DNA of 64,000 bases from the NCBI GenBank assembly GCA_964539805.1, contig CAZIKN010000003.1, forward strand, positions 1 to 64,000, written 5' to 3'. Position 1 is the stretch's first letter. Each line of letters starts with the position of its first letter. A model generated the notes under the pieces. The model worked only from the letters and a program-made list of their open reading frames with translations, did no database searches and was not told the origin of the DNA. Source of the stretch: M3007 sp964539805 (lineage in GTDB: Bacteria; Bacteroidota; Bacteroidia; Chitinophagales; Saprospiraceae). This document shows, one piece after another, positions 26,004-35,687 of this stretch. The position numbers were made by a program, and so were the translations under genes.

Positions 26004-27428
26004 CTAGCGAAACAACAGCTTCTTGACCGTCCGTTCACCTTTCTCTCCGGTGGCCACCAACACATAAGTCGCTGGAGGTAAGGCAGGCAGTTTCCACTCG
26101 CCTTGTTGAATCAGTTCAAGGGATTGGGTAGCGATGGTTTTTCCGTCCATGGTGTATAGTCTAAGTTGCAGGATATTTGCTTTTTGATCTGCGCTTTGTA
26201 TCCTAATCATTCCCGACAGCGCAGAACCATTATGGCTGATCTGAAGAAAGTTATCTGTGCTGTTTTCTTGGGTGCCCAGCAAGTTTTTGTAAGGGAAAAG
26301 GGGCCAGTTTAAGCCGCCATCCGAGAGGACATTTTCATCAAAATCAAAAAAAGTAGCATTTTCCTGATGCGAGCCTTGCCCCCAGGGCGTACGGCATTTG
26401 GAAGATACCCAGGCAGGTTCCCAGTAGATGACCCCCGATCCGCCCTTGTTGATGACCATTTGGGTCAGGTCAGTTAGCCACTTTTTTTGGTTTTGGGGAC
26501 TGGGTGGCGCGTAGTCCGGGTGTGTTTTGTTGATGATGTTGTTGGCGGGATCATTGCCCGCAAGGGTCCAGATATAGCCCGTTTCAAAAATCATTACGGA
26601 CTTCCCCGGGTATGTGTTTTTTAAGAGATGAATAATGTCTCCTGTTTGAGCAATGGTAGTTGGGGCATGCCAGGCCCAATAATAGGACATGCCAATGATA
26701 TCAAAATCGCGAACGCCATTTTGCCAAAAACCATTCATCATATAGGCCGTTCCCGCAGGATCAGCAACATGAAGGGCAACTTTCACCGATTTTCCTGTTT
26801 GTGCAGCCACATCTCGCACCGCCTTTATGGCCGTGTTGAACAAGGCGGCATTGCGCGACCAATTAAGTGTCCATCCAGCATTGTTGGTGGCCTCCGAAAG
26901 GAGTATCCCGCGATTGGTTTCATTGCCCACCTGCACCATTTCCGGCATCAGTCCGGCATCATTCAAGGCGTTAAGGGTACTGTAAACATATCGGTAAAGG
27001 GAATCCTGCAATACGGGCAGTTTGTCCACTACGCTGGCCCAGGCTTTTGGCAGTATCTGACGATTGGGATCTGCCCAAAAATCAGAGAGATGAAAATCCA
27101 GCAATACGGCCATGTTTTCGGCTTTGGCGCGCAATATGGCACGTTTGACATCAGTAAAATCTGAATAGCGCCTTCCATTATTCAAAGTATCCTGCCAGGA
27201 TGGCGTGTGCCATAAGCGCAAACGAACCAAATTGGTACCATGATCGGCAAAAATCTCGTAACAGTCTTTAGGGATTCCTTTATCCCGATATACCACACCG
27301 CAGTCATCCATTTGATTGACGTACGAAAGATCGCTTCCGAAGTAAAACGATTGCCCATGACATAGCATTGGTATAATTAGGGCTATCAATGTACCAAACA
27401 AATGGCGCCAGTTTAACAGATCTGTCAT
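26004..27428 (-). CDS. GH53 endo-beta-1,4-galactanase with type IX sorting tail
   Basis: 474 residues with a signal peptide ending CHGQS. The GH53 barrel covers about 28-385: LVRLRLWHTP, the acid/base Glu170 in VQVGNETN, and the nucleophile Glu282 in MIFETGY. It cleaves beta-1,4-galactan side chains of plant pectin or arabinogalactan. The last 75 residues (LRLYTMDGKTI to VKKLLFR) form a type IX sorting domain, so the enzyme is secreted. It starts 89 nt after the end of the TonB receptor gene on the same strand and may be co-transcribed with it; no SusD-like gene is present. Confidence 0.92.
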   Translation of the reverse strand: MTDLLNWRHLFGTLIALIIPMLCHGQSFYFGSDLSYVNQMDDCGVVYRDKGIPKDCYEIFADHGTNLVRLRLWHTPSWQDTLNNGRRYSDFTDVKRAILRAKAENMAVLLDFHLSDFWADPNRQILPKAWASVVDKLPVLQDSLYRYVYSTLNALNDAGLMPEMVQVGNETNRGILLSEATNNAGWTLNWSRNAALFNTAIKAVRDVAAQTGKSVKVALHVADPAGTAYMMNGFWQNGVRDFDIIGMSYYWAWHAPTTIAQTGDIIHLLKNTYPGKSVMIFETGYIWTLAGNDPANNIINKTHPDYAPPSPQNQKKWLTDLTQMVINKGGSGVIYWEPAWVSSKCRTPWGQGSHQENATFFDFDENVLSDGGLNWPLFPYKNLLGTQENSTDNFLQISHNGSALSGMIRIQSADQKANILQLRLYTMDGKTIATQSLELIQQGEWKLPALPPATYVLVATGEKGERTVKKLLFR

Positions 27429-27482
27429 GGTTCAGTAAGTATTTTAGTAAAAGTTGAATTTTACGTTTGGTTTTAACCAATT

Positions 27483-27516
27483 GAAAATTAGCACATTAAT
27501 CAATTGGCACATTTTA
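27483..27516. repeat. AT-rich TTAGCACATTA spacer repeat
   Basis: AAATTAGCACATTAATCAATTGGCACATTTTA between the GH53 and TonB receptor genes; same family as spacers inside the nuo operon. Confidence 0.5.
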
Positions 27517-27517
27517 C

Positions 27518-29803
27518 TTAAAATGTTATCTGCATGCTTAGGCTGGGTAAAATGGGCAACTGGTTTACCCGTGCATAGCGCACGCGATCAAAATAGAAAA
27601 TGTTGGCGCGGTCATATATATTGGTGCAGGACGCTGTAATTTCCATCTTGGAGTGTTTGCCCAGGTCGAACATACGCTTCACGGATACATCCATGCGGTG
27701 ATAATAGGGCAAGCGGCCGCCATTGCGCTTGGTGTCGTAGATAAGGCCAAGTGAGCCTTGGCCGCCGTACACATCTGTGCCAAAACCATCTTTAAAAGGT
27801 ATGTTGTTGTAAAAACCTTGTGTAAGGGTAAAGGGGAAGCCAGATCCAAAATTCCATCGTGCTCCAAACTCCCATTCTTTTTTATGGCCTGCTTGATAAG
27901 TGGTCACGATGTTCATGTTGTGGCGACGATCAAAAACCGGCGGATACACTTGTTCGCCGTCATCGCGGGTTACAAATCCAAGAGAATACGCTCCCCACAG
28001 GTAGGCGCGTCGGCCCTCCCATTTAAAGGAGACATCTATCCCTTTGGCATCACCCGTTTCTACAAAGTAGTTTGGGTCTTGTGGGTTGCGTTTGAAGCGG
28101 TTGAGGGAAATCAATTGGGTAAAACGTTTATAATACCCTTCTACATTAAGGTCAAAATTATCGGTCAAGTCAATTTCTATGCCCGCTACGGCATGTGCAG
28201 ATTTTTGAAGCCGGTCTTTGGTAGGCTCATTGGAGCCTTGTTGCACCACGGTCTCGTCGGGAGCCGAGAGAAACCCTACAAAAAGATTGACAATATCGCG
28301 TTCATTTACAGTGGAAAGTAAGTTCTGGGAATATAACCCGCCTGCTGCTTTAATGCGCATCTTGTCTGTTAGGTTATATTTCATGCCTAAGCGCGGTTCT
28401 GGGAAAACCTGTCCGAGTGTTTGGTAGTACTGCAGGCGAAAACCAGGCTCTATTACCAATGGGCCAATTTTGCGTTTTACCCGGACATAAGAATTAACCT
28501 CTGTGGTATTAGCGTCCTGGTTAAGGGTATTGCCAAGCGCATTGATAAATTCAAACTGAGTTCCAAATCCTGTTAGTTCCAGGCCATATTTGACTTCCGT
28601 GTTCTTGCTGTACGTGGAAAAATTAAGGGCGCCATAATAGCTATTAATTCCGCTGGTACGTGGTTGGCGATCCGCTTCCACGATATCGGAATCATAGCTG
28701 GAAAAATTGAACACGCCACCTACTATCGTATTTGAATTAGCTGGGACTAAGGTGAAATCCATGCCACCACCTTTGCTGCTCCAATTGAAATTGGTAATGG
28801 GAAAATCAACACCATCATCAAAATTAAACCCAAACACATTCATTTTGCTTCCATTTCCTGTCATAAGGGATACTTTCCCATATACATCCCGGAAACTAAA
28901 TGGGATTCCAGAGCTGTCCTCAAGCCATTTGTACAGGTCAGGGGCCGTTTGGTCAATCAGGGATTTTTTGCCTGTGAGGACAAAGGACACACTGGGGCCG
29001 TTTTCTTTTTTCAACGGCACAATAGGGCCCTCAATAATGGCTTTGGCCATAAAGGGGCTACCGGACACCATTCCGGCAAGGCGTTTGCGATTGCCTTCGC
29101 GTGTTTTTACATCTACTACCGCAGAGATACGCCCACCATAATCGGAATTAAAACCGCCTGTCAGTACGTCCACATTTCGGATCAATTCCGTTTCAAAAAC
29201 AGAATAAAATCCAATACTGTGGAAGGGGTTGAAGATGGTCATTCCGTCCAGTAGGATACGGTTTTGTACCGGTGAGCCACCGCGAATGTACAATTGGCCG
29301 CCCTGATCACCGGTGAACACCACGCCGGGCAGTACCGTCAGGTATTGAGCAATGTCAGCTTGGCCTCCGGTAGAAGGCAAGGAACGGATCTGTTTTGCCG
29401 TTACGCTAAGTTTGGAAATCTGCACTTCAGATTTGGCTTGCTCTTTTTTACCGCTAATGACAACCTCGTCAAGCTTGCTACCCGCTTCAGCAATGTATAT
29501 GTTTATAAACTGGATTTCCCCTTTCTTAGTGGTGACCTCCGTTACATTGGTCTCGTAACCCGTGTAATAGACACCGATTTTAAGGGAGCCTACCGGTACA
29601 TCCGCAATGGAAAAGAAACCATTGATATCCGTAGTGGCACCCAAATTAGTGCCTTCTATTTTCACGGTGGCAAAAGATATGGGTTCTGCGCGATCTTTAT
29701 CAAATACATTGCCCCGAACAATGGTTTTTTGGGCAATAGCAGTAGCAATGAACAAGAGGCTAAAAGTGACGAGCAGGATGCTCCGTATAAATTTGACTGG
29801 CAT
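27518..29803 (-). CDS. TonB-dependent receptor with carboxypeptidase-like N-domain
   Basis: 761 residues from the ATG at 29803 (the frame extends to 29914 but crosses the promoter). Signal peptide ends TAIAQK. Residues 28-110 are a CarboxypepD_reg-like domain (VRGNVFDKDRAEPISFATV). The plug domain (about 125-235) has GGQADIAQYLTVLPGV, QLYIRGGSPVQNRILLDG and GGFNSDYGGRISAVVDV; the rest forms the 22-strand outer-membrane barrel ending in the aromatic MQITF. It imports a bulky or scarce substrate using TonB energy; with the GH53 gene downstream, galactan oligosaccharides are a guess. Confidence 0.9.
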   Translation of the reverse strand: MPVKFIRSILLVTFSLLFIATAIAQKTIVRGNVFDKDRAEPISFATVKIEGTNLGATTDINGFFSIADVPVGSLKIGVYYTGYETNVTEVTTKKGEIQFINIYIAEAGSKLDEVVISGKKEQAKSEVQISKLSVTAKQIRSLPSTGGQADIAQYLTVLPGVVFTGDQGGQLYIRGGSPVQNRILLDGMTIFNPFHSIGFYSVFETELIRNVDVLTGGFNSDYGGRISAVVDVKTREGNRKRLAGMVSGSPFMAKAIIEGPIVPLKKENGPSVSFVLTGKKSLIDQTAPDLYKWLEDSSGIPFSFRDVYGKVSLMTGNGSKMNVFGFNFDDGVDFPITNFNWSSKGGGMDFTLVPANSNTIVGGVFNFSSYDSDIVEADRQPRTSGINSYYGALNFSTYSKNTEVKYGLELTGFGTQFEFINALGNTLNQDANTTEVNSYVRVKRKIGPLVIEPGFRLQYYQTLGQVFPEPRLGMKYNLTDKMRIKAAGGLYSQNLLSTVNERDIVNLFVGFLSAPDETVVQQGSNEPTKDRLQKSAHAVAGIEIDLTDNFDLNVEGYYKRFTQLISLNRFKRNPQDPNYFVETGDAKGIDVSFKWEGRRAYLWGAYSLGFVTRDDGEQVYPPVFDRRHNMNIVTTYQAGHKKEWEFGARWNFGSGFPFTLTQGFYNNIPFKDGFGTDVYGGQGSLGLIYDTKRNGGRLPYYHRMDVSVKRMFDLGKHSKMEITASCTNIYDRANIFYFDRVRYARVNQLPILPSLSMQITF

Positions 29804-29825
29804 TGAAGTAATATTTTTCGGGCGG

Positions 29826-29833
29826 CAAAGGTA
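29826..29833 (-). promoter_or_regulatory. -7 box of the TonB receptor gene
   Basis: Minus strand TACCTTTG (exact), 22 nt before the ATG at 29803. Confidence 0.5.
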
Positions 29834-29935
29834 GTACGATTGATGAAATACTTTGTGCATTGAAAAAGATAACTGCGGACAAAAACACAAAGTCCATACC
29901 TTCGCCATTCGCAAATTGAATAGAAGTAACCCGTC

Positions 29936-32900
29936 ATGTCAAAAAGAATTATCCTTTTTATCAGCATTTTTATCGTTTTTAACGCCCTAAACGCACAAAA
30001 GCAAGCCGATCCTTTTGATCTAAATACTTTGTTCAAACCCCTAAAATGGCGCAATATAGGCCTCTTTCGCGGCGGCCGCTCGGTATGCGCCACCGGAGTA
30101 CCAGGGGATATGACCACTTATTACATGGGTACTACTGGCGGAGGGGTCTGGAAATCTGACGATTTAGGCCTTAACTGGCATAATATTTCCGATGGTTATT
30201 TCAAAACAGGGTCAGTGGGGGCAATAGCCGTGGCTGAAAGTGATCCCTATGTAGTATATGTTGGCATGGGAGAGCACGCGGCTCGTGGCGTAATGACCCA
30301 CCACGGCGACGGCATGTACAAAAGCACAGACGCCGGTAAAAGCTGGAAAAAAATCGGCTTAGAAGCCACCCAGCACATTGCCCGCATCCAGGTACACCCC
30401 AAAGACCCCAACACGGTGTTTGTGGCAGCACAGGGAGCACTGTATTCCAACTCCCGTGAACGCGGGGTGTTCAAAAGCACCGATGGTGGCGCTACTTGGA
30501 AAAACGTACTTTACGTGGATGATAAAACAGGCTGCATGGAACTCTCCATGGATATGAACAACCCACGCATCTTATATGCCGCCATGAACGAATACGGGCG
30601 CCTACCCTGGAAAATCATTAGCGGAGGTCCGGGAAGCGGGCTGTACAAAAGTACCGACGGAGGCGAAACCTGGGACAAAATGACAGAGGGCCTGCCAAAG
30701 GAGATGGGCAAAATGTCCATTTCTGTATGCCGTTCCAACAGTGATCGGGTTTATGCATTGATTGAGGGAGATTCAGAAAAAGAAAATGGCGGTCTTTTTG
30801 TTTCCAATAATGCTGGCAAAAATTGGTCGCAGATTACCAATGACCATCGTTTGGTACAGCGCGCATGGTACTATATTGAACTTTTTACCGATCCGCAAAA
30901 CGACAATACTATATATGTGTTGAGTGCTCCTGCCTTGCGCTCCTTGGATGGTGGAAAAACCTGGGAGGAATTGTCAGGCACACATGGGGATTATCATGAT
31001 CTCTGGATCAATCCCCTCAATCCCAAAAACATGATTATTTCCAATGATGGAGGGGCTGCTGTAAGTGTCAATTTTGGAAAAAGTTGGAGCCCGCAAAACA
31101 ATATGCCCACCGCCCAAATCTACCGCATCAATGTGGACAACCAATTTCCCTATCGTATCTATGGTGGACAGCAGGACAATACTTCTGTTTCCATCGCACA
31201 CCGCGAATTGGGCAGCAGGGGTATAAGTACCGCTTCTTGGAGCTATTCCGCAGGGGGCGAAAGTGCATTTTTGGCATTTGACCCCAATAACCCACGATAT
31301 GTGATGGGCGGTAGCTATCAAGGCACCATAGAACTATTGGACACCAAGGCAAGCGCAGGCACCAATGTTATGGCCGCCCCTATTCAATACCTTGGATTGG
31401 ATGCCAAGGACTGCAAATATCGCTTCAACTGGAATGCGCCCATTATTTGGTCCATGCACGAACCTAATACCTATTACCATGCCGCCCAATTGTTGCTGAA
31501 GACCAAAGATATGGGCAAAACCTGGACAGAAGTCTCTCCTGATCTGACACGCAATGAAAAAAGCAAACAAGGTAAAGGAGGTGGCCCTTACACCAATGAG
31601 GCAGTAGGTGCTGAAAACTATGGAACCATCAGTTACGTCCTTGAATCCCCTCTTGAAAAGGGCGTGATCTGGGTAGGTAGTGATGATGGCTTGGTTCACT
31701 TGACCACTGATGGAGGTACAAATTGGAAGAACGTAACGCCTGCAGGCCTACAGGAATGCCTAATAAACGCCATTGAAGTTTCGCCTCATGACAAAGGAAC
31801 TGTCTATATTGCCACCACACGCTACAAATTCAACGATCATACGCCCGGTCTTTACAAGACCACAGACTACGGTAAAAACTGGACCAAAATATGCAATGGA
31901 CTCCCGGTCAATGCTTTCACCCGTGTGGTGCGCGAGGACCAGACACGCCGTGACCTGCTTTTTGCAGGCACAGAAATCGGCTTGTTCATTTCCTGGGATG
32001 GAGGCAAAAACTGGTCTCCATTTCAGTTAAACCTGCCTATTACCCCCATTACAGATCTCCGTATCCATAAAAATGACCTTATTGCTGCCACCTCAGGCCG
32101 CTCATTCTGGATTTTGGATGACCTTAATCTCCTACAACAATACAAACAGGATACGCCTGATTTTGCCCTTTATCAGCCAGAAAACGCCTACATAGCCAAC
32201 GGTGGCAGTGCTTTGAACAAAACAGACTTAGACTTCAATGGTATGGGGAAAAATGCTGGTGTCAACCCTGCCAATGGCATTGTACTGTATTACCAATTGC
32301 CTGAAATAAAAGCAAGTGATGTCCTCTCCTTAGAAATCAAAGATGCTACCGGCAATCTGGTTCGAACCATCAGTTCGAAAAAAGACAGCTTATTCTCGGA
32401 GTGGGAAGGCGGCCCATCGGCCAATCCTACACTGAGCACTAAAAAAGGCCTGAATCGTTTTGTTTGGGACATGCGCTACCCCACCCTTCCGGGGGTGCCA
32501 GGAACGTATTTTGAAAACAGTTTTGCGGGCCATAAAGCTAGCCCAGGCCGATATTCATTTACCCTAAAACTGGGCAATAAACAGATGGTCACATCGGCTG
32601 AGATACTACCTAATCCATTGTATCCCAATAACTTGAACTATGAGGAATATCACCGTGTGATGCTGGATATGGAAACAAAAGTAACTGAAATGCACCAGTG
32701 GATCAATACTTCGGCCACACGGCGCGAGCAATTAGAGCAGGTATTGGCCAATGTGCCCCGCGAAGATAAAAACAAGGCCCTTATCGAAATGGGAGAGGCA
32801 TTGGTTAAAAAAATGAAATCGTGGGATGAAGACATGGTTCAGCGCAAATCAAAGGCTTATGATGATGTGGAAAACTTCACCAATAAATTCTCAGCCAATT

Positions 32901-33091
32901 ACATGTTTATGCTCAACCAAACGGAAAGCGACATCCCGCAAGTCAATCAACCAAGTCTTGACCTCAAAAAGACTATGGATGCCGAATGGGCAAAACTCAA
33001 GGCTCGCATCACAGAGATCACAGACAAAGAACTGCCTGAAATGAACCGGAAACTTTGGGAAGCCGGGTTTGGAAGCATCTGGAAAAAGTAA
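29936..33091 (+). CDS. Exported sortilin/BNR-type beta-propeller protein
   Basis: 1051 residues, signal peptide ending ALNAQK. Residues 30-750 contain many Asp-box/BNR motifs (GVWKSDDLGLNW, GMYKSTDAGKSW, GVFKSTDGGATW, GLYKSTDGGETW, GLYKTTDYGKNW), giving VPS10/sortilin-like propellers as seen in proteins annotated 'glycosyl hydrolase' without proven activity. Residues 770-900 look like an Ig-like strand domain, and 900-1050 like a helical tail (coiled-coil forming). No type IX sorting tail is obvious. Function in the envelope is unknown. Divergent from the TonB receptor gene, 132 nt between starts. Confidence 0.85.
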   Translation: MSKRIILFISIFIVFNALNAQKQADPFDLNTLFKPLKWRNIGLFRGGRSVCATGVPGDMTTYYMGTTGGGVWKSDDLGLNWHNISDGYFKTGSVGAIAVAESDPYVVYVGMGEHAARGVMTHHGDGMYKSTDAGKSWKKIGLEATQHIARIQVHPKDPNTVFVAAQGALYSNSRERGVFKSTDGGATWKNVLYVDDKTGCMELSMDMNNPRILYAAMNEYGRLPWKIISGGPGSGLYKSTDGGETWDKMTEGLPKEMGKMSISVCRSNSDRVYALIEGDSEKENGGLFVSNNAGKNWSQITNDHRLVQRAWYYIELFTDPQNDNTIYVLSAPALRSLDGGKTWEELSGTHGDYHDLWINPLNPKNMIISNDGGAAVSVNFGKSWSPQNNMPTAQIYRINVDNQFPYRIYGGQQDNTSVSIAHRELGSRGISTASWSYSAGGESAFLAFDPNNPRYVMGGSYQGTIELLDTKASAGTNVMAAPIQYLGLDAKDCKYRFNWNAPIIWSMHEPNTYYHAAQLLLKTKDMGKTWTEVSPDLTRNEKSKQGKGGGPYTNEAVGAENYGTISYVLESPLEKGVIWVGSDDGLVHLTTDGGTNWKNVTPAGLQECLINAIEVSPHDKGTVYIATTRYKFNDHTPGLYKTTDYGKNWTKICNGLPVNAFTRVVREDQTRRDLLFAGTEIGLFISWDGGKNWSPFQLNLPITPITDLRIHKNDLIAATSGRSFWILDDLNLLQQYKQDTPDFALYQPENAYIANGGSALNKTDLDFNGMGKNAGVNPANGIVLYYQLPEIKASDVLSLEIKDATGNLVRTISSKKDSLFSEWEGGPSANPTLSTKKGLNRFVWDMRYPTLPGVPGTYFENSFAGHKASPGRYSFTLKLGNKQMVTSAEILPNPLYPNNLNYEEYHRVMLDMETKVTEMHQWINTSATRREQLEQVLANVPREDKNKALIEMGEALVKKMKSWDEDMVQRKSKAYDDVENFTNKFSANYMFMLNQTESDIPQVNQPSLDLKKTMDAEWAKLKARITEITDKELPEMNRKLWEAGFGSIWKK

Positions 33092-33097
33092 TCGGGT

Positions 33098-34828
33098 TTA
33101 GTGCATTACATCTATTTCCTCCGTTTTCCAGTGTACAGCGCGAGATAGTTCGTAGGTTTCCAGGCGGTTGTGGTAAAAATAAAGTACCCGGAAATTAAGC
33201 GAAACGATATCGCCTGATTTGTTGAACTCCAAGGGTTTTTCTTGATGAAAAATACCCAGGTTTTTTACCCCTGTGCGCACCACATCGGCTGCTTCGGCAT
33301 GCACTTGTGGGTCAAGGCGTATTTTGCCCAATTGCTCCATCTCAACAAGTTTGGCCTGCATTTGGTCAACTACTTCTACAACTGCGCGAAACGGGAAAAC
33401 GTAATCATCCGGCGGGAGCCGCAGAATTCCAAACAGATCAAGTTTCGGGTTTTGGTGCAATAGCATTTCAAATACCGCATAGGCCACCAAGTGGCTGCAC
33501 AACACCACGTTCTCCACCCGATAACGTTCAGCGATCCGCTCGGCCAACAATTTGGTGTATTCCTCCTCACGTTGCCTGTCCTCTGTCACTTGGCCTTTTG
33601 AGGTGAAATAATCTTTGATCATCAGTTCATTGCCAAAACGGTCAAAACTGCGGCCCTTCATATCCACAAAATTGCCCAACACATCCATGGGCTTGCCTAT
33701 ACTGAGGGTAATGTCACTGGTAGTGGTAAAAAAACGCCACACGAAGCGAAGCCAACCACGTATGCTTTGCCCTTCATCTTTAAGGCGTAAATAATGTTCC
33801 TTGCCTGTATCGCGCAGGTATTGTTCGATCAGAAAAGGTGCCTCCAACACAAAATTGTAACAAATGACCACGGGAACAATAAAAACCTTGGGCTCTGATG
33901 CTGAGGCTATGTCATTATATGGACTGGATGGTACACACAAAGCACGTTGAGCCTCAACGGCAGTGCCTAACAGACCCATTTTCAGGTCCTGCTCCAAAGC
34001 GCCGGACCGGGACCGGGTGCCGCCCGGGAAAAAAAGGGTGTTCACGCCACGCTGTATGCTAAGCATGCTCATCGTTTTCAGCGTCTCTAAATAAATGGGA
34101 TTTTTTTTGCGCCGATCAACCCGGTAAGCCCCCAGGCGGTTCATAAAGTAGGCAGCTGGACCAAAGTTATACAAGTTGAGGCCTGCACCGTAGCTAAACG
34201 AGGGCAGGCCTAGAATTTGATCCATGGTATAGCCTACCAAGATAGAATCTAAGTTGCTGCTATGGGTGGGTACGATAACCACCGTGCCATGCTTGAACAA
34301 TTCCCTCACTTTTTCGGCGTCTCCAACCACGTTAAGGCGCTCATAAAGATGGTGCCTCCCCCTGAATATACCTCGTATGCTTTTTAATACTGCCGCATTA
34401 AAGAGGCGATTGAACAGGGCGGTAAGGAAGCGTTGGGCAAAACGAAAGGTACTGATCTGGAACGTGCCCACAATTTCTTCCGCATAGCGATGAATAACCT
34501 TCTGAAGCAAATCCTCAGCTGTAGCAGCAGCCTCCTTGTCGTTGCGATCCAGTGTCTTTTTGATCAGTTTTTTGCCAATTCGGTTCCAGAATTGGCGCTC
34601 ATTGGGAGGATCCACCTTCCATGGGGATTCTTTGATGCGGATTCGTTCCGTGTACATTGTTTTTACAAGAACATCCGCAATATCATGGCCATGGCGAGCG
34701 GTCAATTTTTTAAAGGTAAACGCTTCAATATCGCGGATAAACGCCGCGCGATCCTTGCTTAATCGGTATATCGGCCAATCTTCGATATGCTCCACCACGC
34801 GGGGATATATGGTAACTTGCTTGCTCAA
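33098..34828 (-). CDS. Glycerol-3-phosphate acyltransferase-like (PlsB/PlsC family) protein
   Basis: 576 residues. The acyltransferase motifs are clear: H189-x4-D194 in THSSNLDS (catalytic), GAYRVDRR near 233-240, FFPGGTRSRS at 266-275 (glycerol-phosphate binding), and a later FIVPVVICYN. The large N- and C-terminal helical regions resemble PlsB-type enzymes more than short PlsC. It would acylate glycerol phosphate or lysophosphatidate at the inner membrane during phospholipid synthesis. Start overlaps the engB stop by 4 nt (ATGA), so the two are co-translated. Confidence 0.85.
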   Translation of the reverse strand: MSKQVTIYPRVVEHIEDWPIYRLSKDRAAFIRDIEAFTFKKLTARHGHDIADVLVKTMYTERIRIKESPWKVDPPNERQFWNRIGKKLIKKTLDRNDKEAAATAEDLLQKVIHRYAEEIVGTFQISTFRFAQRFLTALFNRLFNAAVLKSIRGIFRGRHHLYERLNVVGDAEKVRELFKHGTVVIVPTHSSNLDSILVGYTMDQILGLPSFSYGAGLNLYNFGPAAYFMNRLGAYRVDRRKKNPIYLETLKTMSMLSIQRGVNTLFFPGGTRSRSGALEQDLKMGLLGTAVEAQRALCVPSSPYNDIASASEPKVFIVPVVICYNFVLEAPFLIEQYLRDTGKEHYLRLKDEGQSIRGWLRFVWRFFTTTSDITLSIGKPMDVLGNFVDMKGRSFDRFGNELMIKDYFTSKGQVTEDRQREEEYTKLLAERIAERYRVENVVLCSHLVAYAVFEMLLHQNPKLDLFGILRLPPDDYVFPFRAVVEVVDQMQAKLVEMEQLGKIRLDPQVHAEAADVVRTGVKNLGIFHQEKPLEFNKSGDIVSLNFRVLYFYHNRLETYELSRAVHWKTEEIDVMH

Positions 34829-35418
34829 CTTTTGTATGTTTTTTCAATAAAGGTCAATATTTCTTCGCGCCCCGTTTTATATTCCGACGAACTGATAAAA
34901 TACTGCGGTAATGTTTCCCATGTTTCTGATAATGCTTCCATCATCAGGTTGACATGGTGGTCCAGTGTTGCCTTGCCAATTCGATCTGTTTTGGTGAATA
35001 CCAGCACAAAAGGCACTTGCATTTCACCCAAACCGTTGATAAACTCAAGATCATTTTTATTGGGTGGGATATTGGAGTCAATCAGCACAAAGGCACAGGC
35101 CAGCAACATTCGGTTAAAAAAATATCCGTTGATCATGTCGGACAGTTTCTTGTGTTGCGATTTTGACACCCTCGCATAGCCGTATCCGGGAAGGTCAACC
35201 AAATGCCAGGCATTGTTGATCAGAAAAAAATTGATCAACTGTGTTTTGCCGGGAGTGGCCGATACCTTTGCCAAGCCTCTGCGGGCAGTAAGCATATTGA
35301 TCAACGAAGATTTCCCCACATTGCTTCGTCCAATAAAGGCAAACTCGGGAATTCCGTCATTGGGACATTGGGTTGCCTTGGGGTAAGATGCCACAAAATT
35401 AGCACTATTGATTTCCAT
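34825..35418 (-). CDS. engB: Ribosome biogenesis GTPase EngB (YsxC)
   Basis: 197 residues from the ATG at 35418; an in-frame TTG at 35427 falls inside the -7 box and is rejected. G1 GRSNVGKSS at 30-38, the G2 region ATPGKTQLINF, G3 DLPGYG, G4 TKTD and G5 SSS are all present. EngB helps assemble the large ribosomal subunit. First gene of a two-gene unit with the acyltransferase (4-nt overlap), an unrelated function sharing an mRNA. Confidence 0.95.
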   Translation of the reverse strand: MEINSANFVASYPKATQCPNDGIPEFAFIGRSNVGKSSLINMLTARRGLAKVSATPGKTQLINFFLINNAWHLVDLPGYGYARVSKSQHKKLSDMINGYFFNRMLLACAFVLIDSNIPPNKNDLEFINGLGEMQVPFVLVFTKTDRIGKATLDHHVNLMMEALSETWETLPQYFISSSEYKTGREEILTFIEKTYKS

Positions 35419-35424
35419 AAGCCG

Positions 35425-35432
35425 CAAAGGTA
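35425..35432 (-). promoter_or_regulatory. -7 box of engB, near-leaderless
   Basis: Minus strand TACCTTTG (exact). Its 3' end is 7 nt from the ATG at 35418, implying a transcript with hardly any leader. Confidence 0.4.
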
Positions 35433-35493
35433 CAAAAAGGAGTCAGAATGAAAGCCTAGTACAGTGCACCTGCCTTTTGTGGAGTTCAACTGT

Positions 35494-35501
35494 TATCTTT
35501 G
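35494..35501 (+). promoter_or_regulatory. -7 box upstream of the barrel protein gene
   Basis: TATCTTTG (exact TAnnTTTG), 186 nt before the ATG at 35688; implies a long leader or a different real start site. Confidence 0.35.
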
Positions 35502-35687
35502 GGTTAAAAAATGGCTCAATGACCTGATTTATATACATTGGCGCTAAAATATGGCGTTAAGTGGCCGATTTTTTAAACCACAAAACATAAATAATTTGAG
35601 TCATTTAAACACACCCTGACCAGTAAATCATTGATTGTCAGTACTTTTAAGAAAAAATCCATTATTCACCATTTCTGTTTTATTGTT

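Noticed and set aside
27758..28321. 187-codon plus-strand frame inside the TonB receptor gene
   Set aside because: Antisense shadow; the minus-strand protein has plug and barrel motifs throughout.
26004..29803. TonB receptor plus GH53 galactanase as a polysaccharide utilisation locus
   Set aside because: No SusD-like protein, no further glycosidase or sensor; a functional link is possible but not supported as a locus.
29294..29806. 170-codon plus-strand frame inside the same receptor gene
   Set aside because: Antisense shadow of the plug and signal-peptide region.
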